Shown here piece by piece: positions 24,200 through 35,513 of a stretch of DNA of 64,000 nucleotides (its first letter is position 1; every line of letters starts with the position of its first letter). Source of the stretch: [Phialemoniopsis] sp. UDSM-2020 (Eukaryota > Ascomycota > Sordariomycetes > Thyridiales > Thyridiaceae); assembly GCA_018873225.1 (NCBI GenBank), contig JAEILZ010000004.1:1984001-2048000 (forward strand). Direction: 5' to 3'. The translations under genes and the position numbers were made by a program. The notes beneath the pieces are model-generated. The model was not told the DNA's origin and did no database searches. It was given only the letters and a program-made list of their open reading frames with translations.

Positions 24200-25567
24200 C
24201 TATCCGAAGTAAGGTAGCCTTGCTGGTACAAATTCCTCCTGAGCCTCATGGGTTTCCGGGCGGTCCTCCGTTCGCGGGGCTTCGCTCGCTGAGTCACCAG
24301 ACCCCGTCCCATGAGCGATCTCTTTCGTGACAAGCGGTTCTGGTTTCGATGGCTCCGGGGAGTCCTCATCGACCGCAACCTCCGTGACGCGAATCTTCAC
24401 CCCAGCATTACCATTTTGGTTTTCTGTGTGTAGGCCGCGCTGGCGTGCTAGCTCCGCAGCAGCCAGTCGCTTCCGCTCAATCTCCTCTTCCTCCTCGCGC
24501 TGAACACGCTCATCCTCGCGCCGCAAATTCTCGAGCGAATGATCGGCTTCTTGCGCTGCCTCCTCTTCTACAGGGAGTGAAGTGGTACTCGGATGCTTGG
24601 CCAGCGATCCGTTAGAGTGCTGCGACATGATGGTCGTGCCTGATACACTTCTGGACATGGTCTTGTAGCTTTCCCTGCGCTTCCCCTTGCTCAGCCTCGT
24701 CTTGCCGCTACTACGATCGTCCACCCGATCCAGCGCCACGGCGAACTCGTCATCTATAGGGATCGCATCTTCATCTCCCTCGCCATCGCTTGGGAAGAGA
24801 TCTCCTCTTGAACGGTATGAGTCAGACGTATCTCCAGACCCTGTCGTGCCGCTGCGTTTCCTTCTCTGCGGCTGTATCAGACCGTGCGTAAAATCTTCAT
24901 CGTCAGTGCCTAGGAGCGGCTCATTCTCATCCGTAGCATGTGATGGGGCAGTAGGATGGTCCTTGAGATTCGCCGCGCTGGGCTTGTATCGTAACGTCCC
25001 GCCAAACTTGAAGGGTAGTTTACTCAGGAACCCCAATGGCGCCGTGCTGGGAATGATCGTTGGATCGTGCTCGACGGATTTTCTCCTGCTGCCTCTTGTA
25101 CCATAACTCATCCCTCTCTTCCTCTTGGGTTGGTCTACTATGTCGCCAGCCGACGTGCCGATTGTGTGTCGGCCTCTCGAGCCCGTACCCGCGAGCAACG
25201 TGTCCCAGTCCTCGCTGCGCCCGCCGCCCCAGCTGCCTAGCAGGCCGTGACTGCCGCCGCTGCCAAAGGTATCAGCCAAGGCGTCGTCGTCATCGTCCCA
25301 GTCGTCATAAAAGTCAAAGCTAAACTCGGCGCGACTGCCCCTCGCGCCGCGCTCCCGCTCTCTCGCCTTGCGCGCGCGTTCTTCGCGGTCGCCGAAGCAC
25401 ACCCCCGTGCATGAATCGAGCGACTCGGCAATGGAGGCGAGACAGGGCCCAATGTATTGGTTCTGAAACGTCCATATGCCCGCGGCGGCGTTCTCGGTCA
25501 CGGCCTCGGCGTTGTGGGAGATCTGGTTCCAGCGCTGGCGCAGTCGCGGGTCCTCGAGAAACGCCAT
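24200..25567 (-). CDS. Unrecognised charged protein, 455 residues
   Basis: One uninterrupted exon, start ATG at 25567 (MAFLEDPRLRQRWNQ). The N-terminal 70 residues look folded and include two nearby cysteines (SLDSCTGVCFGDREERARK). An acidic-aromatic patch follows (FSFDFYDDWDDDDD). The middle is Ser/Arg/Lys-rich and probably disordered, with basic patches such as QPKRKRG and QPQRRKRSG. A short highly charged helix lies near residues 350-390 (RREDERVQREEEEEIERKR), likely coiled-coil. The C-terminus is acidic. No signal peptide, membrane segment or catalytic motif is visible. I believe it is real because of its length, G/C-rich third positions and the defined N-terminal block, but I do not recognise the family. 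Confidence 0.75.
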   Translation of the reverse strand: MAFLEDPRLRQRWNQISHNAEAVTENAAAGIWTFQNQYIGPCLASIAESLDSCTGVCFGDREERARKARERERGARGSRAEFSFDFYDDWDDDDDALADTFGSGGSHGLLGSWGGGRSEDWDTLLAGTGSRGRHTIGTSAGDIVDQPKRKRGMSYGTRGSRRKSVEHDPTIIPSTAPLGFLSKLPFKFGGTLRYKPSAANLKDHPTAPSHATDENEPLLGTDDEDFTHGLIQPQRRKRSGTTGSGDTSDSYRSRGDLFPSDGEGDEDAIPIDDEFAVALDRVDDRSSGKTRLSKGKRRESYKTMSRSVSGTTIMSQHSNGSLAKHPSTTSLPVEEEAAQEADHSLENLRREDERVQREEEEEIERKRLAAAELARQRGLHTENQNGNAGVKIRVTEVAVDEDSPEPSKPEPLVTKEIAHGTGSGDSASEAPRTEDRPETHEAQEEFVPARLPYFG

Positions 25568-26351
25568 CGTAGGCGGCTGTTCCAATCGCGTGTCGCTTGC
25601 GATTCAGATGCTATGAATGGTGATTGGATTCGTAAACGGATGTGCGAGAGTTGAAGTTGAATAGCCTGGTCGGTGGGCTTCGCCTGTATCGTGGCTGAAG
25701 AGCCTGAGCCTGCACATTGAGCGTGGTGTCTCTGATGTAGAGAATCGTGGGATGGCCAGTAGAGTTATAACATGGTCGCAAAGTCCAGGTTTGGGGTCAA
25801 ACGTGGTAGCAGTATTGAAGGTGCTGCATAATTAAACTTCTCGAGTTGGGTGCGTGGCATCAAGGTTCAGAGTGTCAACAGGAATGGGCGGTAGGTGCTT
25901 ATGCAGGTCGATCCGTCAAATGAGTTCCAAAGGTGGCTCTCGAGTCTGAGTTCCTGGGGATGTCTCTTTTTTTGGGGGTCCCTTCTGCGCCAGACAATGC
26001 TGGGTGGCTGGTGCGGGGGTCTCCAAGGGGTCCAAGTGTACCTAGAGTCCGACAGCACATGCCCTAAATCGGCAAATGACCTCATTGTACTTTTTGGGAC
26101 CTCTGGCTGGCTGGTGCTCCAAGATAGAGACGACCATATTTATCCTCCTCACTTGCACATTCATTTGTTTGCTCTTGTCGAGGCACAGAGTCGGACAAAC
26201 TTCAATTGCTTTGTACAGGTGTATCACAGAACATGTGCTGAAAGTACAAAAAGAAACGCTGCTCTCGGGAGGACTTGCCAGCACCTCCCTCCTCGAGCCC
26301 GCTCTTGGTCAACACATAGGGTGCCTCGCCTCGGACTAGTACGATCCCTTT
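25568..26351. other. Intergenic, about 780 bases
   Basis: It lies between the taxilin-like gene end and the start of the unrecognised 455-residue gene, both leftward. Short open frames on both strands have no recognisable content. No regulatory element identified. Confidence 0.6.
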
Positions 26352-28181
26352 CTAGTGACCGTTCGTCGTCACTGCTGGCGGACGCTCTGGGCCAAAAGGG
26401 TGCGGATGGGGTTCCGGGTGAGCTTCCTCCTCCGTGAGATCATCGTCGTAGTCGCCCTCATCTTCGACCCCTTGATCACTCAGGTCCTCTTCATCCTCGT
26501 AGTCATACTCACTCTCCTCGCCTTCCACCTCACCCTCGCCGTCCGCATACACGCTCTCGACCGTGCCCGTCATACCCTGAGCGATACCACGGCCTTGCTG
26601 CTGCATCTGTGTGATGATGCTCTTCAGCTTCTCTTCCTTCTTCTTGTGGTCGTCGAGCTCCTTAAGGTTCTTCGTCCGCTCTTCAGCCATCCTTAGGATA
26701 TTCTGGTTCATAGCTTCATGCTTCCTCTTCAGGCTGTCGTTCTCCTTCTCCAGTCTCTTCGTCTTCTTGGACATATCCTCCATCTCCTTTCGGAAAGTAA
26801 GAAACAAGTCGTTGCTGTTATTGAGCGTGTCCTCGACCTGTTCTCCATTAGCCACGACAACGAACTACTGGCCATGAGTGCACCGGCACGAACCTGCTTG
26901 AACTTATCAACATAGACATTCAACTGGTTCCGCAGTTCTGTTTCGGTCTTAGAGAAAGTCTGCACCTGCTCATTGAGTTGCCGTGAGCGCGTGATCTCGG
27001 TATCAGCCTTCTTCTTTTCACGCTCGAACCGCGCCAAGTTAAATTGTACTTCAAGCTCCTTCGTTCGCATGAGCGAATGGAAGTGAAGCTCGCGAAGCTC
27101 GTACTGCTCGATGAGGGACTTGAAGCGCGCACGGAACCTAGGTTCTCGATCAGTCTCAATCCTAGCGATACCGCCTTTCCGTATCAACTCACAGTTCGTC
27201 AACCTCCATATTTACAACCTGCTTCCGCGGGTTGTCTTTCTCTTCTTGGCAATCATCGAGCTTCTGTAGCAATGTGGCATACTTCTCGTCCCATGAGTTT
27301 TGGTTCCGTACTTGATTGTCACGCAGTGTCTTGTTCTCGTTCTGAAATCCGACCCGATTAGCCTGCGAAAGGTGAGTAGTCCATTCCAGGCCTTTCATCT
27401 TTCATACCTTGAGCTTGTTATTCTCCTTTTGCAGTTCCCGGCAGAGTTTCTCGAGCTTCTCCTTGAGGCCGACTGTCTTACTTAGCTCGGACCGGCTTTG
27501 GTCCTTCTCCTTCTGAAGTTGATCGCCACGTCGCTTGTGCTTCAAACTCTCGCGCTCGTGCCGCTTCATCTCCGCCAGCAAGTCGGAACAGCGCTTGGAG
27601 AGATGATCGATCTTTTGCAAGTTGTCCATTTTGGCCGTCTGGTGGTTCAGTTCGCGGTTCGCCTTCTTCACCTCTCGCTCTAGAGATTACGAAGCAATTA
27701 GCGTTGTGTCCTACCCATGCCGCCCCAGCGGGCTGCTCTAACGAAGAATCGATGCGGCACATAAATTCAAACAGTGGTTGCAGCAAGGGCTGAGGCCGGT
27801 ATGCGCATCTGAGAACGCATCGCCCTCAATCCTTATACATCGATCTATGTCCCAAGCGACACGGACGTTCAAGCCGGAGAAAGACCCACCTATCTCGGCC
27901 TCCTGGTCCTTCTCTCCGGCAGCATCGAGCTCCAACTGGGATATCCTCTGAGCCACCAGCTTAGATGCCTCGTTCGAATCCATGGCCTTCTTCTGCTTGT
28001 TTCGCTTGGCTACGGCGGCCGCAGGCGGCGCCGGGGCTGGCCGAGTGTCATGGACGTGGGCAGCATTGTGAGCACTGGCCGCTGCAGATGCATCGTGAGA
28101 GTGGTTTGCAAGGTTCGGCGCGACAGCTGCTGGCACGACACCGTTCGTCACAGGAGTCACGGGGGCGTTCGCTGTCGACAT
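26352..28181 (-). CDS. Taxilin-family coiled-coil protein
   Basis: Five exons on the minus strand: 28181-27890, 27679-27408, 27341-27193, 27137-26894 and 26837-26352. The introns are 210, 66, 55 and 56 bases, and all phases rejoin. The product is 480 residues. The first 65 residues are Ala/Pro-rich and disordered. Residues about 70-400 form a near-continuous coiled coil with taxilin signatures: LEKLCRELQKENNKLK (about 173-188), the segment FRARFKSLIEQYELRELHFH (239 on), KELEVQFNLARFE, and VEDTLNNSNDLFLTFRKEM (320 on). The C-terminus is very acidic. Animal taxilins bind syntaxins and take part in vesicle traffic; the fungal role is not settled, so membrane traffic is an inference. The exon 4 donor is GTTCGT, weaker than the others. 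Confidence 0.87.
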
Positions 28182-29286
28182 TTTCCCGGCAACGCTGGGG
28201 CCTGTCGGCAGACTTTAGCGCTTGGTCGGGTCCGTGGAATAGCAAGCTCGTAGTGTCATGGGCTCCGTCGCATCCGACCGTGGTCAGCAATGTGATTCCA
28301 GGAGCCGGTGGATTGGCAGTTCTGGTCGAAGGTTGGCGCTCGTCAAGGTGACAGGTTTTGATGCAATCTGGTTGGAGGAGAGAGGTTGACCAGAGGTGCA
28401 AATCGTTGCAGCAGCTAGCGGCCTTCTTAGTGGAGAAGCACGGACGCCAGTTCGCCGTGGACAGCGAATAGCCTCAGTCCGTACATGCAGAAGGAAGTAA
28501 GTTGACAGCCAAATTAACCCCCCGAGATAAAAGATTTATATTCTACAATTAGGTATATGCTGACGTAGTTTGTTCATGAAAGAAAAAATGATGAATTGTC
28601 GCGAAATTCTTCTACAGACAGGCCAACGAATGTCAAGCCCACTCAGTCACTAACCACAGGAACGAAAGCTGAGAGTGGTGGACATCATCATTTCCCTTTT
28701 AGCCCGAGGCAACGGCCATCGCTTCAGTGTAGTCAAGGCAAGCCGATGGAAGGCAGGTCCAGGGCTGCATGTACCACTTTGCGAAATGAGGCTTCAGCAC
28801 ACTCCGGGGTGTTGGGCCACCGAACAACTAAGTACGTACCGACTTCAACATTGCTGATTTTCCTAAAGTATGAGCACTTGGAGCAATTGAGGTCTGACAT
28901 TGCTAGATATTCATTCGGCCGTCCTTGTCTTATCTGCCTTACCTACTTTACTTCATTCGCATGCTGCATTAGTGTCCAAGTACTTTGATACAAGTACTTA
29001 CCTGGTTGATGTAAAATTTCTCGTCTTGGTCAGGTCACCCAGAGGCGGGTCCACTGCACGTCGCAGGCTCGACAGACCACGACTACGGGGCTCCACACCA
29101 AGTGAAAGACTACTTTACTTACTAAAGTACTCCAAACATGATCACAGGCCACTTGCCTTCGTCTAATATCTAATATTCATTTGGCTGCTCCCCTCTCTTG
29201 TATTATAGACTCTTTTTCGTTTCCGGATCGGCAGGATTTGGCGGCAATACCCCACATTCCTTTGGTGACATTCATTAGAAGGAGTC
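28182..29286. other. Divergent intergenic region, about 1.1 kb
   Basis: It separates the leftward taxilin gene from the rightward Cym1 gene, so it should carry both promoters. An A/T-rich stretch lies near 28515-28610, and the copy-like pair CTTACCTACTTTACTT / CTACTTTACTTACT lies near 28939 and 29110. No gene seen. Confidence 0.6.
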
Positions 29287-32200
29287 ATGTTGCGCAACGC
29301 GGCCAAAGGCGCTGCTCGCAGGGCTGTCACGGAGCTGTCGCAGTTGCCCAAGCCTGGCGACAAACTGCATGGCTTCACCGTCTTGCGCACCAAGCAGGTT
29401 CCCGAGCTCGACCTAGCAGCCCTTCACCTGCAACACGACAAGACTGGTGCTGAACACCTGCACATTGCCCGTGATGACAGCAACAATGTCTTCTCGATCG
29501 GCTTCAAGACCAATCCTCCAGATGACACGGGAATTCCTCACATCCTCGAGCACACTACGCTCTGTGGAAGCGAGAAGTCAGTGACACCCGTCCTGAGCTA
29601 TGATGTTGTCATATATCTGTATTGCTAATGGTCGCTGTAGATATCCCATCCGAGATCCCTTCTTCAAGATGCTGCCACGCACGCTCTCCAATTTCATGAA
29701 TGCTTTCACGGCCTCCGACCACACCTTCTACCCTTTTGCGACAACGAATGCGCAGGACTTCAAAAACTTGATGTCAGTCTACGTTGATGCGACCCTGCAC
29801 CCGCTCCTCAAGGAGACAGACTTTACGCAAGAAGGATGGAGAGTCGGCCCGGAGAATCCGCAGGCCATTGCCAGCGGCGCAGGCGCCAAGCCTGAGGACC
29901 ACAAGTTGGTTTTCAAGGGAGTCGTCTATAACGAAATGAAAGGACAGATGTCGGATGCTGGATACCTGTTCTACATCCGATTTCAAGATCACATCTTTCC
30001 CGACATCAATAACTCCGGTGGCGACCCCCAGAAGATCACCGACCTCACCTATGAGCAACTGCGCAAATTCCACGCTGAGCATTATCACCCAAGCAATGCA
30101 AAGGTCTTTACGTACGGCGACATGCCGCTCGCCGACCATCTTGAAGAGATTGATGCTCGGCTGAGTGCATTTGACAAGATCATGGGCGACCGCAAGATTC
30201 ACCGGCCAATAGACCTCAGCTCGGGTCCTCGCGAAGTAACGCTCCAGGGTCCTATCGACCCATTGGTGGATGCCAGCCGGCAGTACAAGTCCTCCGTCTC
30301 CTGGGTGCTGGGGGATACGAGCAACGTACTGGAATCATTCTCGCTTGCCGTTATCTCCACCCTCCTGATGGATGGATATGGGTCACCGTTGTACAGGGGC
30401 CTTATCGAGTCTGGACTTGGCATCGACTGGAGCCCGAACACAGGCTACGATAGTTCTGGAAAGGTGGGCATCTTCTCAGTCGGCCTCACCGGCGTGCAAG
30501 AGGCAGATGTCGGCAAAGTCAAGCTTGAGGTCCAGCGCATCCTGCGGGAGGTCCGTGAGAAAGGGTTTGACCGATCCAAGATCGATGGATACCTTCATCA
30601 GTTGGAACTGGGACTCAAACACAAGACAGCCAATTTTGGTATGTCGCTTCTGCAGCGCCTGAAGCCTAAGTGGTTCACCGGAGTCGATCCATTCGACTCT
30701 CTTGCCTGGAACGACACCGTGACCGCATTCGAACGAGAGTTGGCCAAGGGCGGGTACTTGGAGGGCCTGATCGACAAGCATCTACTCAACGACAACACCT
30801 TGTCTTTCACGATGGCGCCTTCGCCCACCTACTCTCAAGAACTCATCCAGGAGGAGGAGTCTCGCTTGGCGTCAAAGATCGCAGATGCCACGAAGCAGGC
30901 TGGGAGCGAGGCAGAGGCGCAGAAGCGTCTTGAAGAGAGGGAGCTCAAGCTGCTTGTCGAGCAGGGCAAGTCGAACACCGAGGACTTGGGCTGCCTGCCC
31001 AGTGTTCACGTCAGTGATATTCCACGCCAGAAAGAGCCTACAATTGTGCGGGACGAAACCTTACACGGCAGCAAAATCCAATGGCGGGAAGCACCCACCA
31101 ATGGCTTGACTTACTTCCGGGCCATCAACACCTTGGATGGTCTTCCTGACGACCTCAGAAGCTTGATCCCTCTCTTCACGGACGCCATCATGCGCCTGGG
31201 CACAAAAGACATGTGCATGGAAGAGCTCGAGGATCTGATCAAATTGAAGACCGGAGGCGTGTCTGTAGGATACCACTCCGCTTCCCTTCCAGAGGATTAC
31301 ACTCAATCCAAGGAGGGTCTCATATTTACCGGAATGGCGCTAGACCGCAACGTGCCGGTCATGTTCGACCTACTTAGACGGCTCGTGGCGGAGACCAACT
31401 TCGATAGTCCCGAGGCTGTGCAACAGATTCGCCAGCTGCTGCAAGCCTCTGCGGATGGGGTGGTGAACGATATTGCCTCATCCGGCCATGCATTCGCCCG
31501 TCGTGCCGCTGAGTCCGGCCTGAGCGTCGACGCCTACCACAAGGAGCAGGTCAGCGGGCTATCTCAGGTCAAGCTTGTCACATCCTTGGCGAAGCGTGAC
31601 GAGTCAGATCAGCTCGACGACGTGATCTCCAAGTTGAAGCAGATACAACAATTTGCATTCAGTGGTGGAAGTATCCGCACGGCGATCACCTGCGGTACTG
31701 AGAGCGTGCAAGAAAATACCTCAGCCCTGACCAAGTTCATGGGCTCCCTCCCTCGTTCTAGCGTGACGCTGCCTGGCAAGCAATCGCCAAAATTCGCTCG
31801 CGACATCAAAGCATTCTATCCACTTCCCTATCAGGTCTACTACGGAGCTCTTTCGTTGCCGACAGTCTCCTACACCTCTGCTGACGGCGCCCCTCTCCAG
31901 ATCCTGGCGCAGCTCCTGACGCACAAGCATCTGCACCACGAGATCCGCGAGAAGGGGGGTGCTTATGGCGGTGGAGCATACTCGCGTGCCTTGGATGGTG
32001 TCTTTGGGTTCTATTCTTACCGTGATCCCAACCCACTCAATACTGTCAACATCATGCGCAACGCCGGCCAATGGGCCGTAGACAAGAAGTGGACCGACCG
32101 CGATCTCGAGGACGCCAAAATCTCCGTTTTCCAGGGCGTCGACGCTCCACAGTCTGTCAACGAGGAGGGCATGGGCAAGTTCCTCTTCGGGGTCACTAAC

Positions 32201-32389
32201 GAGATGAAACAGCGCCGCAGGGAGCAGCTCCTGGACGTGACCAAGGATCAGGTCCGCGAAGTGGCCCAGAAGTACATCGTCGATGCATTGGCCAAGAATG
32301 CAGAGAGGACTGTCTTCCTGGGCGAGAAACAAGACTGGGTTGACTCTACTTGGAAGGTCAACGAGATGCATGTCAACGGCTCCGAGTAG
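29287..32389 (+). CDS. cym1: Mitochondrial presequence protease (Cym1/PreP, M16C)
   Basis: Two exons, 29287-29576 and 29641-32389, with a 64-base phase-2 intron (donor GTCAGT, acceptor TGTAG), encode 1012 residues, the usual size for PreP. It degrades cleaved targeting presequences and other unstructured peptides in the mitochondrial matrix. The N-terminus ([14 protein letters not shown]) is a positively charged, acid-free amphipathic presequence. The inverted zinc motif HxxEH is H85-I-L-E88-H89, and the distal zinc glutamate is E195 in VVYNEMKG. The splice restores [19 protein letters not shown], a diagnostic block. The C-terminal Arg/Tyr substrate-binding region is present ([15 protein letters not shown]). 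A long second exon without stops confirms the model. Confidence 0.95.
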
Positions 32390-33788
32390 GGCAACACGGA
32401 TTACCAACAGCACCAAGAAGGTGTCGGTGTACCAACATAATTGTACAACATGATGATGATACCCTTCTCTCAGCATATTCATTGTCACTCAATCGCATAG
32501 ACTTGCGACTTACAAGCATCAATAGACTATACATCAGCCTTCGCTGTCTTGACTGCGTGCGGGATTTTCACATCTCTTTGCGTCCTCGACCCCGTTCTTC
32601 TAGAGTTCTCCCTCGTCTCGCTTGTCTCACCATCTTGTCCTAGAAAGGAAAATAGGAAAAAGCGCTCAGATACGATACGTCTCGTATGCCGATCTTCATT
32701 GATCATATGGCTACGAGGCCACTAAGAAGGCGCAAGAATAAGGTATATGCAAGAAGGGCCCTTACGGGAACTCTGCACTCGTTCTATCAGAACCGGGCTC
32801 CTCAGCTTTGGACCTCCGGACTAAAGAACAGAGTACATGATTTGTTGGGGACATTTGGATGCAAAATGGCGAGCTACCTTCGAGTATCATTCGCGCAGAT
32901 GAACGGTATGCAGGAGCCAGGAACAGCACAACAAAGCCAAGGCTTAGCAGGCACAAGGCTAGCCTCGTTTTCCCCAGAAGTCGGATTTGATCCTCAGCGC
33001 TATTCCCCTTTCCACCCCGCCTACGTCACCGCCAGAGAAGAAAAAATTGCGGCTCGTTTTCTCGAGACATGGATGGCGAAAATTGAAGGAACCATTGCAG
33101 ATGTGTTTCGCATTTGGCAGCCAGTGGCGCCCAATACGGTGACTCCGTCCCCTGCATCACCGCAAGGGGCAAATCTCTCAAGCTTATTCTGCCGTGGCGA
33201 ATCCTCGCGGTTGGTCAGGCAGACCGGAGCAAGCAGAGTCGGGCAAACGCTTCCTACCTTAGTGCCATCACCTACTTAGGTACTCGGCGCACCATCATAG
33301 TAGAATCCCCAGGGCTGCGTCGTACGGTCATCGTCAGGCCCGTCCCGAGGGAACGTCTGGTCACTTTTCCTATCTATCGCGCTGGCGCCTACAGGAGAGG
33401 ATAATGACCCGGATAATGTCAACTACTTCGATGCGCGAATTTTGCACACTGGCCGGCTCTGATCTGTGGACTTCCTCGCAGCAAAGCAAGTGCGCCTGCA
33501 GCAACAGCAACATCCGGCAGAGGCCGCCGGGCGAGACTGGAGACAGGACAGCATATCTCGTGAGCGAATAAGCAGTCACAAGCGTGACGAGCAAAATTGC
33601 GGTCTGCACGAGCCGCAGGTATGAGTTATCGGCGGCCCGCTAGTGTGAGAGCTTTCATCTGCACCAGTTGCTGCCGATTCGCCAAGCAAGTGCTGGGCGG
33701 ATGCAGGACGTGGCCCGCGAGTTCGCTTACTACAGGTATGGTATCTGGAGATATCTAACCATGTTGCCGTGCCCCCTAGAGCTGCAGT

Positions 33789-33815
33789 GGTGGAGGAGGT
33801 GGAGGAGGTGGAGGA
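33789..33815. repeat. Tandem repeat, 9-base unit GGTGGAGGA, three copies
   Basis: Three exact copies followed by a purine run (AGAGAGAGG). It lies in the intergenic region upstream of ornithine decarboxylase. Simple minisatellite; no function evident. Confidence 0.85.
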
Positions 33816-34754
33816 AGAGAGAGGGCAAGAACACCGGAGCTTTACTCCACCTCTTCATCTCTTCTCCGAGGCAGACATGCACGCTCTGGTAGTCCAGAGA
33901 GCACTTTGCAGGATGCCATCGCTTGAACAGCAGAATGGAGAGTTTGATGGCCAAAGGTAGACGTCTCTCATTTTGTGCTCTCGTTCGTCGTTTTGGATTC
34001 GGTGCAGGTACGCGGGGGCCGTTCCACGGTTTGGGTAAAGGCAGAGCACATCATTTGATCGAGCCAGAATCGAGTGACGTCTGGTCTCTCAGGAATCTGC
34101 CCGATTCACTCTTAAAGCAGTGGAGCAGTCGATGCAGTCGATCCTCCCGTCAATGAACAAGTCAGGTCTGTCCACTTTTAAGAAAAACGCCGCTAATCAG
34201 AGGAGCAGGATACCAAATCTGGACTGGAAGTCTGGGTCTCGATCCGCGTCTGGCTAATGAGAGGGGAGGCTCGCGCGCGAAAGGTTTTTGGTGCCTTGGT
34301 TCAAAATTTTTCTTACTCTGGACTACGGGACTCAATCCCATCCACGCCCCGCTTCCGCTTCTCATTGCTCCATATTTTGTCGTGTGTGTCCCTGACGTTC
34401 GCTGCTATTCTTACGTGTGTGAGCATGTGTGTGCGTGTGGATGTGGGCAAAAGGCACGAAAATTACTAGGCCCAACCCTCGTCCAACCCCACCAACAAGA
34501 AGAAGAAGGTAGAGCGAGGAGAGTTCCTTGCTCACAACCACAACCACAACACCACCACCCACCAGAGACTAACTCGAGAGAGCCCAAAAAAAACATCCTC
34601 CCCCCTTCTCATCTTACACCTCTTCTCTTCCCATCAACCTCTGTGTTGCTTGCACATCAACAATATCCCTCAACCACACAACAACTGCCGTTCCCCTCAT
34701 TGTTCGGCTACAACTCCCATCTTATCACTCCGAGTGACTCAAGCTTTGCAATCG

Positions 34755-34858
34755 GTAAGTCTCGGCTCCGGATCGCCACTTTGCATCGCCCTGCCCCCCC
34801 ATCACATGCTGAGACGACACGAGTCTTGTCTCTTCATTGCCCATCGCAATCCAAACAG
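34755..34858 (+). other. Candidate intron in the ornithine decarboxylase 5' leader
   Basis: A consensus donor GTAAGT at 34755 is followed 104 bases on by a good acceptor (CCAAACAG, ending 34858). If spliced, the ATG of the first upstream reading frame (34806) would be removed. This is a prediction from splice signals only; no reading frame constrains it. Confidence 0.4.
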
Positions 34859-34955
34859 TCTGCGTGGTTTTGGTCTCCTTTCTCATTTGCCTCGTTTCTT
34901 GTATCCTTGGTGGCTCTTCTTGCTTGACGTCGAGGCCTCCTGTAGCTCTCTATGA
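34806..34955 (+). promoter_or_regulatory. Upstream ORF 1 in ODC leader, 49 codons
   Basis: ATG 34806 (poor context, C at -3) opens a 49-codon frame beginning MLRRHESC and ending in TGA at 34953-34955, about 560 bases before the ODC start. It resembles no protein I know. It may act only through translation, or be absent if the candidate leader intron is spliced. Whether the mRNA begins upstream of it is unknown. Confidence 0.4.
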
Positions 34956-35047
34956 GCTCTTTTTCAAAGTGTGCAGAGAGAACCCCATTACTGACCGCAC
35001 ATTCAGCCATAACGAAAATCACGCATGCTATCTCAGTCCTGCTTTGA
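34952..35047 (+). promoter_or_regulatory. Upstream ORF 2 in ODC leader, 31 codons
   Basis: ATG 34952 overlaps the stop codon of upstream ORF 1 in the sequence ATGA, and the frame closes at TGA 35045-35047. The context is poor (T at -3). No further ATG occurs in the 466 bases before the ODC start, so reinitiating ribosomes would next meet the ODC ATG. Confidence 0.4.
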
Positions 35048-35513
35048 CTGAATACAAATTCGACTGCCTTTGGTCATCTCAAAGGCAAACAAACCAACCA
35101 CGGCTTCTGCGGCCGTGTTCTTCGTCTCCGATCAAGATTTCAGCGAGCGAAAGACCTTCCATATCATCAACTCTCGACCACCTCCTGCTGCTGCTGAGGT
35201 CGCCTAAGAAGCTCGAACGAATTCCGTTGTTGGACGCGCCCTACAACCAACCCCCAAAGTTCTCCCCTCCCACCCAGCTGCCGCATAGGACGAGTTCTGA
35301 GGTTCTTCCTCTAACGGAGGAAGAGTCGAGGAGGCCTCGTCAGATCGCTTCGGGATCAGCCTGTTATCGATTCCGACCCCCCTAGCACCCATCTGCACAC
35401 AGAAAGCATCAAACTCTCTACATTTATTACCAAACACACCTGGTAATACTTTGTCTCTCTCACCAACCATCCAACAACACCAGCTTTCACATTCGCCTTC
35501 CGTCGTTTGGGAT

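Larger units (their letters stand above)
32390..35513. other. Intergenic, about 3.1 kb; promoter and leader of ornithine decarboxylase
   Basis: No gene I can support. One 197-codon frame at 32686-33279 has no recognisable domain and is within what chance allows in this much sequence. A GGTGGAGGA repeat lies at 33789-33815. From about 34400 the sequence becomes GT-rich, then CA-rich (34536-34566), then C/T-rich (34585-34640), as expected of a promoter and long leader. Two short upstream reading frames and a possible leader intron are listed separately. Confidence 0.6.

Noticed and set aside
32686..33279. 197-codon plus-strand frame (MPIFIDHMATRP start)
   Set aside because: No domain, no splice-linked neighbour, ordinary codon use; one frame of about this length is expected by chance in 64 kb.
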